DNA of 64,000 bases from Miscanthus floridulus (Eukaryota; Streptophyta; Magnoliopsida; Poales; Poaceae). The stretch lies in NCBI RefSeq assembly GCF_019320115.1, contig NC_089591.1, positions 62,815,798 through 62,879,797 of the forward strand, in the 5' to 3' direction. The first letter of the stretch is position 1. The number at the start of each line of letters is the position of its first letter. A model generated the notes under the pieces. That model was not told the DNA's origin, did no database searches, and saw only the letters and a program-made list of their open reading frames with translations. Of this stretch, positions 1 through 11,152 are shown piece by piece. The position numbers and the translations under genes are program-made.

Positions 1-1
1 T

Positions 2-925
2 AAATTTTGCTTAGGCTTGCAGCTTAAACATACCCACGAAGGGATTTTAGTGCACCAGTCTGCATATACCAAGAAGGTATTAGATAAATTCCATCATGAA
101 AATGCACATCCCGAACGTACACCCATGATGGGAAGATCCCTTGATGTAGAGAAAGATCCTTTTAGACCCAAAGAACAAGGAGAAGAAATATTAGGATATG
201 GGTATCCCTATTTAAGTGCCATTGGTGTGTTAATGTACCTTGCAAATGGTACAAGGCCAGATATTGCATTTGCTGTTAACCTATTGGCAAGGTTTAGTTC
301 GGCTCCAACCAAAAGGCACTGGAGTGGCATAAAAAGAATTCTTAGGTACCTTAGAGGTACTATTGATCTTGGATTATATTTCCGGAAGAAACAAGATCTT
401 AGCATAATTGGGTATACGGATGCAGGATATTTATCCGATCCCCATAACGGATTATCACAGACTGGGTATGTATTTCTTAGTGGTGGAACAACAATCTCAT
501 GGAAGTCATCTAAGTAGACTATGGTAGCAACATCCACTAACCACTCTAAAATCATTGCATTATATGAAGCAGCCAAAGAGAGCATTTGGCTTAGGTGTGT
601 TCATCAGCATGTACAGAATACACGTGGAATTAATATTGTGCCTACCCCTACTATTATCTATGAAGATAATTCAGCTTGTGTTGCACAAGTTCAATCGGGT
701 TATATTAAATCAAATGTCACGAAACATATTTCGCCTAAATTTTTCTACACACATGAATTGCAAAAGAATGGAGAAATTATGGTAACTTGTGTTAAATCTT
801 GTGATAATCTTGCATATGTATTCACAAAGGTTTTAGCTCCACCAATTTTTGAAAAGTTCATACGTGGGCTTGGCATGAAGAGACTAAGAGAAATACAAGA
901 ATCAGAGGGAGAACTCCTTGATTAA
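2..925 (+). pseudogene. Ty1/copia polyprotein C-terminus (end of reverse transcriptase plus RNase H), nonsense-broken
   Basis: The reading frame enters from the left edge and runs to a stop at 923-925. Its first half has the copia RT tail (YLSAIGVLMYLANGTRPDIA, a short block around RILRYLRGT) and the second half is copia-type RNase H (D in GYTDAGY, WKSSK, EAAKESIWLR, YEDNSAC). In the full element these domains copy the genomic RNA into DNA. One in-frame TAG at 515-517 interrupts the otherwise continuous frame directly after WKSSK. The same frame resumes at once, so this is a single nonsense change, not a frameshift. The C-terminus (GLGMKRLREIQESEGELLD) resembles the decayed C-terminus of the second copia element at about 10540-10600, so the two are related. 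The 5' LTR, gag and the rest of pol lie outside the window. Family assignment is firm; the lineage is not determined. Confidence 0.93.
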
Positions 926-1187
926 ATAATCCTGATTGTTATGTCTGGGAGACACAGTGACCATTCTAAAAGAATGTTCAATAAAATCTTGAAGATTATT
1001 ATTGTACTCTTTTTTTTATTATGAGTTTTCCTGCGGTTTCTCATAAAGGTTTTAACGAGGCAATATATGTGCAATTAACAAGAGCGGTATATATGTACTC
1101 TTTTCTCCGTGAACCGTTTTTTCCCACTGGATTTTTGGATGGAGTTTTTAACGAGGCATAATATCGTGGTAATCATCCAAGGGGGAG
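926..1187 (+). other. copia 3' untranslated region and polypurine tract
   Basis: Non-coding stretch between the pol stop and the 3' LTR. It contains imperfect repeats of a block with TGAGTTTTCCTGCGGTTTCTC and TTTTTAACGAGGCA, the same block type seen at 10620-11100 in the second copia element. It ends in a polypurine tract (AAGGGGGAG, 1179-1187) directly abutting the LTR, as expected for the plus-strand primer. Confidence 0.8.
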
Positions 1188-1446
1188 TGTTGTAAAACAT
1201 ACGGACTTTGGAATATAGAAAGAGTAGAAGGGGGAATCATAATCCTAGTCTGTTTGTCGTGTGGGCGTTTACCAAACTATAAGACATATTCGGATTATAT
1301 ATACGTGGGAGATCATCCATTGTAATTATTGATATCTAGAAAGCAATAAAGAATAGTCCCACAATTGTTTTCTTATGTTTACTTCTGTGTTTGCGTTACT
1401 ATTGAGAGTGAGAGTCGATCTGACATCCATAACGTGTTTTATAACA
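1188..1446 (+). repeat. 3' LTR of copia element
   Basis: A 259-bp LTR that begins TGTTGTAAAACA and ends TGTTTTATAACA. The two ends are near-perfect inverted repeats with the TG...CA signature. A polypurine tract lies immediately upstream. An AATAAAG motif near 1344 could serve for polyadenylation. The 5-bp flank after the LTR is GGTAT (1447-1451); its partner would lie at the 5' end outside the window, so the target-site duplication cannot be checked here. Confidence 0.9.
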
Positions 1447-3374
1447 GGTATATTATTTTCCATGCCTCCTGAAGTTGTCGTCCTTCCTTTTGTACACTGG
1501 CTCTTCCAATAGATGGCCCGAGGCGTCCTCCTAAGCCCACCCTTGTGCAGTATTATGGCCCACTCCCTGGTACATGACACCTGGTGTACACTCTCGTCGC
1601 AGGATCGGAGTCCTGACTCCTCTGGCACTGGCATAGGTGTATACGCCGATGGATCGATCTTAACGAACTCTGAAGCAGAGCATGATGTTGAGTGGTGACA
1701 GGTTAGCGGTCTACACATACGTTCACAGCAGTGCTGAAGTTTTAAATAGACTAGCAGTGCATTACAACAGGACATACAAAACCTGTTAGTGCCAATAATG
1801 ATAGTTAGCTATTTTTGTTAACTTTAACTGAGCTTGGCCTGACCTTATTTCAATTAAGTGACTTAGTGAAATTAATTCTAAAGTCCATTATAAACATTAA
1901 TAAGTGAAATAAATGATTGATCTCGTATGAAAAATTTACTGGAGATTGACTCACCTTAAATGAGCAGTTATTATGTGAGTTTGTTGGGTAAGAAAAATGG
2001 AAGGTAAGCCACGTGCCTACACGCACCAGAGGCATAGATTAGAGTTACGGGCCAAGAGAGGTGAGAGTGATGGATGTATGGATATAGATGTCAATATTAG
2101 TGTGGTAACGTCGAGATAGTTTTCACTTGATTGGGATTGTAACTTTTTTGAAAGAACAACTTTTCATTCATTTCTTAAATACATAGTACAGAGAGTTAGT
2201 TAATAAAAATAAAAGCTCGACGATGCCACTGCCCTAGGAGGGCTCAGAAATGGGCTCTTCGGCCCGTTAGGGTGATGCCCCAGCACCCCCTTCCCTCCCC
2301 TTCCTTCTTCCACCGCGGCCGCCCTTCACCAGCAGCGCGCGGACGCTGGCCATGGCGAGCCCGCTGCGCCCTTGCCATTAGGGTGCCGCCGCCTAGCGGT
2401 TGTCCCGTCCCGCCAACGCCAGCGACAGCTTCCACCCTGGCGCGGGCGCCCGCCTACCTCTCCCCTCCCCCCGCATCATCCACCTCGGCCACCACACCCA
2501 AGCCACGCGCGGACCATGGCCATGGAGTGCATGCCGCGCGGCGTCCATCGCCACCGCCTGTGATGCGCTCGCCACCACCGTCAGCGAGTGCCCCTCCCCG
2601 CCAGTCTCGATCCCCTCCGGTTGCAGGGAAGCCCGACGGGGCCAGTTCTCGTGCAGTCGGGCGGCGGTCCTATTGACAGCAGCCCCGCCACGTGGTCGCC
2701 GCCTGTGAAGGCCCCACTCGTCCCTGCCGGCAACTGCAGGTGCACCAGCGACCCAGGGCGGTGGGGATGGCGACCCCTGGCCGGTGCACGGCTCGATGCT
2801 CTAGACCATTGCGAGTGGCCGAGCTTGTCGTCCCTCACCCCGCTTCGGCCAAGGGGCAACTAAGTGGGGCACTCCAAGGCTCGTCAATGGACGGAGGATG
2901 ACCTCCTCGAAGCCTCTGATGCGGAAACGTCGCTGACCATCTCCCTAACCCCTACCTCGACGCGGTCCGTCGGCAGCCGCCGCCGCGGAGGACGTCGCCA
3001 CTGTCTGTAAGATCCTGGCCATAGTCCATCATCGTCTAAGACACTCGCAGCGGTGCGGTTAAGGTCACACCTGCGGTTCATTCATGGGCTTCCTGTCCGT
3101 GGCAGGGACGCAGATGCCGGAACCAGCCGGGTTCCACGTGATTGCACGCAGCGTGTGCCAACCCATCTGTGGCTCGGACAGCGCTCTAGTGCCCGGAAGC
3201 TCATCCCTGCTCCGGACGCTGACGATAGTGCCGGTCCTGTGTTTTCTTGAGCCTGGAGCGAAACTAGCGACCAGACCCTTAAATATAAACATTTTAGTAA
3301 TAATACACAATATAATATGAAATATTACCAATAAATACTTAAATTGTATAAAAAGCGAATATTTTATGAAACAT
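1447..3374. other. unassigned stretch, GC-rich core 2224-3260
   Basis: No supported gene. 1447-2220 is AT-moderate with no recognisable domain. 2224-3260 is abruptly GC-rich, opens frames in several phases on both strands and gives Pro/Ser/Arg/Ala-rich low-complexity translations with no motif I recognise. This pattern fits a decayed CpG-rich gene 5' end or a fragment captured by a transposon. 3260-3374 is AT-rich. I see no TIR, LTR or TSD that delimits it. Confidence 0.5.
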
Positions 3375-3599
3375 GTTCCCTCCATTCAAAATTATAAATT
3401 GTATTTTAAAATTATCCTAAATCATACTTCTGTAGTTTTGACAAAATTTTTTAAAAAGTATTAAAACCTACGGTAGCAAATAAATGTGTTGCCTAAATAT
3501 ATTATATATATGGAATATTCAAAGAACCTTGTTTGATGTTGTAGATATGTGTGCAATTTTTATAAACTGGGTTAAAGATAGAGATGTTTGACTTAGGAC
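3375..3599 (+). mobile_element. Stowaway-like (Tc1/mariner) MITE, left part, interrupted by copia
   Basis: Begins GTTCCCTCCATTCAAAATTATAAAT, the characteristic grass Stowaway-type terminus, and runs to TTGACTTAGGAC. It is cut at 3599/3600 by the copia element. The remainder reappears at 12790 beyond the copia 3' LTR and ends with the complementary terminus (GCAACGGAGGAAGTAC). The copia TSD AGGAC (3595-3599) is part of the MITE sequence. The TA target dinucleotide is visible on the right side (GTAC) but degraded on the left. Confidence 0.72.
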
Positions 3600-3782
3600 T
3601 GTTAAGAATTATTATTTAGTGATCAATTAAGGATTAATTCAAGGGGTGCCTTTTCACACATCTCTTTCTTTCACACTTGTAACCGCCCACATGGCCTTGT
3701 ATATATGTACACATTGTTTATTGGGAATACAACAGAGAATTATTTGAATCTCTCGCTTTTGTCTTGCTCTCTACTTTCAACA
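3600..3782 (+). repeat. 5' LTR of copia element
   Basis: TGTTAAGAATTATTATTTAG start, CTTTCAACA end. Contains a TATA-like stretch (TTGTATATATG, around 3695-3706) after CCGCCCACATGG. It is colinear with 12608-12789 and carries about 16 substitutions plus a small indel by eye. Confidence 0.93.
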
Positions 3783-3788
3783 CGTTGG

Positions 3789-3911
3789 CCCGTTCGCTTC
3801 GCTGAAAAAACAAGCCGAAACATTGTTCCGGCTGATTTGTTGTGAGAGAAAAACACTGTTTCGGCTGAAAAAACAAGCTGAAAAATACGGATTACAAGAA
3901 GCGAACAGGGC
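3789..3911. mobile_element. 123-bp MITE inserted at the copia primer-binding region
   Basis: Terminal inverted repeats CCCGTTCGCTTC and GAAGCGAACAGGGC, with AT-rich, partly palindromic content between. A 3-bp TGG flanks it on both sides (3786-3788 and 3912-3914). Related copies seem to occur at 46923-47041 and, degraded, near 48530-48590. The 3-bp target duplication would suit a PIF/Harbinger- or CACTA-type transposase, but no coding capacity exists and I do not assign a superfamily. Its position, a few bases after the 5' LTR, splits the priming region of the copia element. Confidence 0.65.
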
Positions 3912-6240
3912 TGGTGCCGAGAAGAACATGAGGCTGCCGAGGCCATGCATCTGTTCTCACCGGCGACAACAGCCAACGTCCGCACATACTGCAACGCTGC
4001 CGTAGGCTAGCATCGTCATCTGCATCCTGCATGAAGAAACGAAGACGGCGGACTGCATCAGCGATACAAACCGAACTACCGAAGCATCGGACTGGAATAA
4101 AATGCCACGGTTTCTTCGTGGAGGAAGGAGTACAGTAAGAAATCATGGTTATTCATTAATCTACGATGTTCTTAGCTTTCTAAGAAAGCCAAGATTATTT
4201 CTTCCAACTCTTGCTATGGCGGCGTTCGCGAGCCCCAGGCTGTTGGCCACGGTGCTTGCTTGGCCGCGTGCGCCTAGCTAGTGGCGACGCTCCTGTACCT
4301 GGCGCCCTGTCGGCGGCGGCCGCCGGTGGTTGCGGTGACCGTGTGCGCCGCCCAGCCAGCGGGGGCAGTGGCTCCCGTGCGCCTGCGCGCAAGGCCGGAA
4401 ATGGCGGTAGTGCACCTGGACTGAGGCCGGCAGCGGTGCTCGGGCGCTCGGCCGGCGGTGGCTCGCCTTTGCGGACCAGACCGGTTACGGTGTCCGCGCG
4501 CCGGTCAGCGGGCTCGCTGCGAGACCCGTGCGTCTGACCCAGCATGGCGGCGGTAGTTGCTAGCAGCATCCGGCACCAGAAACGGCGGTGGTGCCCGCGT
4601 CTGGCCGGCAGCGCCCGCGGCTGGTGACTCTGCGATCGGCAACCCTACGCGGCTCCGAAGGAAGGCGGCCAGGCGACCGGCCCGACAGCAGAGCGGCCCT
4701 GAGATGATCTCCCGTGCGGCCTCGTCCTCGCGGCAGGCGGCCCAGCGCAGTCTGGTACCCGCGACCGCCGGCGGTGGCCGGCTGCTCCCGATGGCGTTGA
4801 CCGTGCGACACTCGCACCGGTGACAGGCAGCCCGCGCGGCCTCCGCACTCACGGCCAGCGGCAGTTGTTGCGCTTGTTTGGCCATGAGGACGAGCGACGG
4901 TTTCGCACCGTCCGTGGCTTCAAAGAGAATAGGATAAGATTGTGCCCTTTTTTTGCACATAGACCTTTCCAGTTTCTGTGAATTACATGATAATTCTTAT
5001 CAATTATTAATGTATTTTCATTCCTATATTTTAGCTCACTCATTTTTAACACAAATCACTACTACAATATACTGGATTTATATTTGATGATATAAATGCT
5101 TGTTTTAGACCTAATGGTTTAAACAAATTATGATGCACATTATTTACTAGTGTAAATAGATGCTTTTTAAGACTTATGAGTCTTTAGAAATTACATCATA
5201 ATATTTTATATTGCGAATGATTTTACTATGTTAATGTTTAGACATATTTTATGTGTTTATGATCTTCTGTTTTAGTCATAATAGTATTAGTATGGTAGAG
5301 TTTTTACTCATATACATTGTTTTGTTTTTAGACCAAAAAATTGATCATGTCTAAACATACATAGTTTGTTGTTTGTCAATTAATTTTAATTGCAACAAAA
5401 TCATATCATCTTAATTAATTGATAGTTAATTAAGGATGACTGGATTTAGGCTCATATGAGCCTAGTCCAAAAACTATTTTGCTAATGAGGCTAACATGGG
5501 AAGTGGATTTTTTTTGCTTTGATCCTACGGTTTTGCATAATTATGCCACTACCCAACTATAGCACTATGTGCTTAGTAAGTTTCTTGTTTTAACAGTATC
5601 AGTACAGTAGAGTGTTTATTCCTGTACTTTGTTGACCTTATTAATTTAGTAATTTTTTCATAATTTACATCTTAACAATGTTAGATCATCTTAATTAAGC
5701 ATTTATTAATTAATGATGGATTATGCAAAATTGGTATATTCATATCTTGGATACATTCGGGATCATAACACAAGTGATGGAGTCCTAGGCATTGGCTGCG
5801 CTTAATTCATCTTGAATTATTCGGCCCAGAGACTGTGCATATGACAGTGAGTATTCACCCATCATTGAGAGGTCTACATCATGTTTGTTTAAACTTGATG
5901 ATTACCTACATTGTGTTGTCCTAAAATAAGTGTTTTAGAAATATGAGAATGATATAACTTTATGGTGACTACCATCATTCATTATTAAAGACTACTCACA
6001 GGTAGTAGAGTCTTAGGCATTGGCTGCGGTATATTCCTATGAATATATCAGCGCAAAGACCATGCCTATAGCACCAATTGATTTGCCTACTACTAAGATA
6101 TCTACTTTATGTTTCTAACATAGAGATTATATACAATGTGTGTATCAATATTAATAATGATTGTTTGTGAGGTCTACACATCTTGTGATTACCTCTAATT
6201 GTTGTAAGGTTTACAGTTTTGTTGACTACCTCCAACAATC
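3912..6240 (+). other. copia leader region: GC-rich block then AT-rich block with direct repeat
   Basis: 4200-4900 is strongly GC-rich with no recognised domain in any frame; it may be leader sequence or an inserted fragment. 4960-6240 is AT-rich. Within it a block containing GGAGTCCTAGGCATTGGCTG (about 5775-5900) recurs as AGAGTCTTAGGCATTGGCTG (about 6007-6130), a direct duplication with a spacing of about 230 bp. No gene is supported. Confidence 0.5.
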
Positions 6241-6322
6241 CCAAACAAAGTGACAAGATAAGAACCCCCTAAATTTTGCATTAGAGGTCACAACGTCACC
6301 ATAGTGATTTTTAATTTACCTT

Positions 6323-6970
6323 ATGTGTAAATTAATTAAATCAATGATCTGTTACATGTTGTGGATACTGACTTTAGAGGAGTCCAATGAACTCGCTCTC
6401 GATGGCATCAATATCCCACATGGACAATGTACATTGACATTGGTTTTATCCTATGGACTAATGAAAGCATTTAATAAACCTCAATTAGGGGTTGCTTTCA
6501 TTATAGATCAAAGAAAATGGTGCCTTATTGTTGTTAAGGTACTGCATCCATAGAGGTCATCGATAAGATTATCTTGTGGAAAGAAATGCACATTCTCCGT
6601 GGCTCACTCTTTAAGAGTTTTATGAACAATAAATAAACTCATATAGCTTGAGGCTAATCATGAGTGGATCATGTCTCTAGTTTTTCAAACTATTGAAGAC
6701 TATGATCATATTGTTCATACAATTTGCTTCCACTAGTAAAAGCAAAAGGCCTAATGTGCAATATGAGTGATGGTAATGTGAACCCAAGAATGACAAATAG
6801 TAATGTCATATATGTGGTTGTGTTTAGCATAGCGCTAAACAATGCCGCACTCTTAAATTTGTAGTTGATCTATATCAACATTCTATAAGGGATGAAACAG
6901 GAGCTATAGAAATAAGATATGAAGGGTGCTTAAATCTTAAAATTTAGATCAACATAGGAGGTTGGTTGTT
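6323..6970 (+). pseudogene. copia gag remnant
   Basis: Translating across stops and frame changes gives pieces typical of plant copia Gag. There is an early segment around 6340-6550 (SNELALDGIN and the following open stretch), a block near 6655-6720 resembling the capsid region (EANHEW, TIEDYDHIVHTIC), and a cysteine-containing segment near 6800-6850 (CHICGC, then AKQC and VVDLYQ) that matches the zinc-knuckle plus following region. Gag forms the virus-like particle core and binds the RNA. Multiple stops and frame breaks make it non-functional. The call rests on order and short motifs, not on a continuous frame. Confidence 0.68.
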
Positions 6971-8460
6971 TATGCTGGATCTTATGGGATCACATAACAA
7001 CACTTCACCTTTTCTCATAAAGAGAACATCACATAGATGGACATCATGATCATCGAATATGATTCAAATGATTTGTTTTGAGATTTGGGATAATCTCATG
7101 GTCTATTGATAATATGTGATAATGTCCATCGAATATGTTGTAATACTTGTGTTGTCAACGCAAAACTATTGTGAGTATCATATCGATGTATATGATACTC
7201 AAAAATATTTATGGATTTCTACATATTAGACGAGAATCTCATTAAACTCTTGTCATATATAGATTGTACGAAAATCATTCCAATGAATAAACGATTGCCT
7301 AGTAGACATTTGTACCACAAACTCTATAATTAGGGAAGCAAAATGTTCATGGTTCTTATGACAAGAAGAGTGAATATTTTGGCCATCGCTGATGCGATGC
7401 AATGATAGTTTGGCCTATTTTGCCACTATCATTCTTCCTTAGATACTAAGTTAGCAATTGATGATATTTAATTATGTCCTAATTCCACTCATATCTTACT
7501 AAATTATAGAGATATCTAATATGTTTTCGCATGTGAACACAAAAGGACAACATTGGATATGGCATATAAGTAATGAGATAAGTCTCATTTTGGTTATATT
7601 ATGCGTACAACAATCCCCGTATAACATGTTGCATATAAGATAATTTTCACACTGTTGATGCATTCTGAATTTGGAATGAACAACTTGGCCATCATATGGG
7701 ATGAGTGGAAAATTATTGGCAATTCTTTTGGTCATAATTTTCCCAACGTGTGGATATGATAAGTGCCACAGTGAATAGATTTTAAGAACCTCTTATCTTA
7801 AAATCAGTTTGAATGTCTTCGATTCCTTGATCGTATTCAAGAGAATATGTGTGGGTCTGATACAAAAGATTGTATGGACAGTTTAGGTATTTCATGGTTG
7901 TGAGGATACATCTATAAGATGATCTAGAGTGTGTGAAGTATCCACACTCGGCCATGCATTTGGTAAATAATGACTCATGTTGTGAGCTTATTATCCTGAA
8001 CACTACTGAATTTTTTGCCTACAATGACGATTGTTTGGTATAACAAAAGTTTAGTTACATATCCAAAAGGATAAATGGAATCTATGAGAAAGACATCAAG
8101 ATCATAGTAGGACCATTGTTAGTGAATTATTATTTGCCAACTTCGTGTTGGGGTCAAGTAGATTTACACATTCCTGATTTAAAATTAACTGCATATCTCC
8201 TATATGCATTTAGTACGTGGGAATCTATGAAGATTTCCTATTTGCGTAAGATTGGGTTACGTTGTATATGTACTAATCTTACCACCACAGCGTAAATTGA
8301 TGGGCACACACAGAAAAATAGGAATCAATGTGAGATTTCAATCTTCGTTGATTGTTAAGTATGTAGGACCTCTTATGGAGGATCTATTTACGGCCTCATA
8401 CACTGGTTGTAGTTTGATAATAAGCATTTCTAGGCATTAGGGGGAGATTTGAAGTACCAT
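6971..8460 (+). pseudogene. copia protease/integrase remnant
   Basis: Heavily decayed. The clearest part is the open stretch at 8252-8440, whose translation (PPQRKLMGTHRKIGINV, IVKYVGPLMEDLFTASYTG) matches the conserved region that follows the integrase core in plant copia polyproteins. It is followed by a GGGGGAGAT segment. Upstream (7000-8200) only fragments can be aligned by eye. Integrase inserts the cDNA into the host genome; none of its catalytic residues can be traced with confidence here. Confidence 0.62.
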
Positions 8461-9099
8461 ATATAATGCCAGGAAATTATTTGGAATGTATAAGCATTTC
8501 ATGCTCAGGATCATGTACTAAATGAACTGGATTTTGAGTTCAAAGAATTGTTGATTTGAATAATATTGCAAATAAACTGCCAAATGCATTTACTGATTAC
8601 TAAGCTATCTTTTAAACTTGTTAATCTGTTGCAAGTATGTGCCAGAAAGAATGGTGGTACTAAGTAAAACCACTCAACTCCCAATTGTAAATAAGAGGGG
8701 GAGAAGTATGACCATAAAGCAAGAATATTCATGCTAGCAATAGAAGATTTTCCTTCTAAGATAAGATAGTAAATGCAGGTCAACCTATGGTTGGCGACAC
8801 CTTGCAGGTAAATATTGGTTATTAACCAGTGGATGGATGTCATCCACAAACTTAGCTCAGAGGTGCACATAAATGCTGATGCTAGGATATCGGAAAGCCT
8901 TTACTCTCGTTTTGGGAAGTCACGATGAGTCATTCAGGGTATTTTGAGTTTTGATAACCGGAGAATTATATCATAGAAAGGCTACATGTGTTGACATGTA
9001 CTTCTCTGAATAAACCATATACAACATTTCAAGTCATCTAGTCAATAAGATCATGGCAGAGTGCTTTGCTGACTCTTACTAGAACTTGTTGAGTGATGT

Positions 9100-10600
9100 A
9101 ATACATGCAGAGATAGTCTTGCTCACCAGAAAAGTGGTGTTTTGGGTTGTGATGCCAACACCACATGGTACCTTTACTGTCTGTACAAAAGTGTTTTCAT
9201 CCTAGAATGGATCGAGAACAATGTGGTGGTGAGATCAAAGCAAGACTAGCAGCACAAGGGGTTTACGCAAAGCCTAGGCATTGATTTTCAATGCAAATTA
9301 TTCTCCATAGTAAGTGTTATAAATTTCCGATACTATCTTTTGATTGGCAGTACAAAAGGATCTATCATTGTAGTTGAAAGTTGATAGATATAGTGATTGC
9401 ATATATTTATATGATCACTTGATTTGGTGTATCTATGAAGCTTCCAGGAAGAAGTTCAAATACCCAACCCTCATACATAAAATCGCAACCCAAATTGTGT
9501 ATTGCTTAAGTCAATATATGGCTTCAAGTAGTTAAGTCAAAATTGGTACAATCGACTTTGTGTATTCCCTAAATTGAAGGGATACAAGATTGATTACATG
9601 TGGTGTTTATTTTGAAGTCCATTGGATTTCATAATGTTATATGATAGTCAATAATCTTGACATCATTAGTGATGAACATATGTTAATGCATGTTGTAATC
9701 TAAAGACGGAGTTTGAGATGGAAGATACGGACTAAACCAAAATTTCATTTTATGTTTAAAATCCAAGCATCTTCTCTCAGGATTTTATACAAAAACTATC
9801 TATATCCGGATCATATTGAGTGATTCAATATGAAGGTATCCTATGGTTGTTCTATCTAATGATAGAAAAACATTGTTTTATGCCATAGTGACTGAGATAA
9901 GATATTGGGACATGTGGTCCATAATCTCTGTGCTATTTATGCGCTAATAAATCTTGCAAAATTTCCCGGTTGGATATTATTTTTTTGCAATGATTTGCTA
10001 TCTATAGTAGCAGTGCTATTCCTACCAAATGTTGGGGGGATTGAAGTTAAGAATATCTTTTGATATCTCAAATAGCACATGTGGTCTTGGTGTAATCCAT
10101 GATCCGATTATGTGGATATAATGATTCTGGTTACCTATAAGATCCCCAAATTTCAGATCATTGAAATAGGCTTTACATGAATATGGAAGGACCATTTTGT
10201 GATAGTCTTTAAATAGACATTTAATGGTCAATTCCATTAATCATTCTGGTATTGTACTTTACAAGGCTTCACATGAATGTGTATAGCTTGACAGAATGGT
10301 ATATCACGTACTGAAGTTATGTGGTGTTGATTCTATGAATCAATGGTCATTATCTATAAAGGTACTGCAAATTGTGTTGTGTAGATGGAGACAAGTTATA
10401 CTTAATGCAATATTTTGCACTAAGATGGTTCTGTTCCATAGGTGATATGGGCATATGAACATTTGCAAACTAAGTCTTGTTATAATCTTGCAGAGATATT
10501 CACAGAAATCTACCATACTCCATATTTCTTATGTGTTGAGGGAATTGGTATGAATTTACTTCAAGGTTTGCAAGTATCAGAGGAGAATCTCTCTGATTAA
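9100..10600 (+). pseudogene. copia reverse transcriptase/RNase H remnant
   Basis: Fragments consistent with copia RT and RNase H in the correct order. The clearest is the C-terminus near 10530-10600 (EGIGMNL, LQVSEENLSD, stop), which parallels the C-terminus of the first copia element at about 865-925. The AEIFTEIYH-type segment just before it corresponds to the AYVFTKVL segment of that element. Dense stops and frameshifts make it non-coding. Confidence 0.62.
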
Positions 10601-11152
10601 TAACTTGTTGTAAACATCATATTGCACTCTTTTCTTTGTATGAGTTTTTCCCTTTGGGTTTCTCATATAAAATTTTTAATGAGGCAATATCAACACAAGG
10701 TTATGTCATATCATCTATTTTTTTCCCACATTGGTTTTTTGAGGGTGATATTGTGACATATAATGCATTGCACTCTTTTCTTTATATGAGTTTTCCATTT
10801 ATAGTTTCTCATATAAAGTTTTTGATGAGGCAAAGTCAACACAAAGATATATACTATATCATCTATTTTTCCCCACTAGGGTTTTTTGGAAGATGATATT
10901 TGAAGCACATTGACCCTATGGTCAAGGTGTTTTAGACTAAGGCTTTGAGTTTATCTCAAAAGGTCTAATAACATTGGTGATTGTATATCAAGGTGTTTCT
11001 CCTTATTTTTTCCACTGGGTTTTAAAGAGTTTTGCCTGATATGTCGGTATTACTTTAGTATTTCCCACATGATTTTCCAAAGATTCATAAAGATGCATAA
11101 TAGATGAACAATGAAGACTACAAGGAGTTAATTGATCAAGGGTGTAAGGGAC
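10601..11152 (+). repeat. copia 3' UTR tandem repeats
   Basis: Blocks beginning GCACTCTTTTCTTT, followed by TATGAG and ending ATGAGGCAA, recur at about 10624 and 10770 (146-bp period), with further partial copies to about 11080 (TTTTTCCACTGGGTTTT). The same block type follows pol in the copia at 926-1187. Non-coding. Confidence 0.7.

Noticed and set aside
208..585. Minus-strand 125-codon frame
   Set aside because: Antisense shadow of the copia RNase H frame, which has clear homology on the plus strand.
2272..2901. Overlapping GC-rich frames as a possible host gene
   Set aside because: Frames are open in several phases on both strands, the product is Pro/Arg/Ser low complexity, and no splice-consistent structure or domain was seen.
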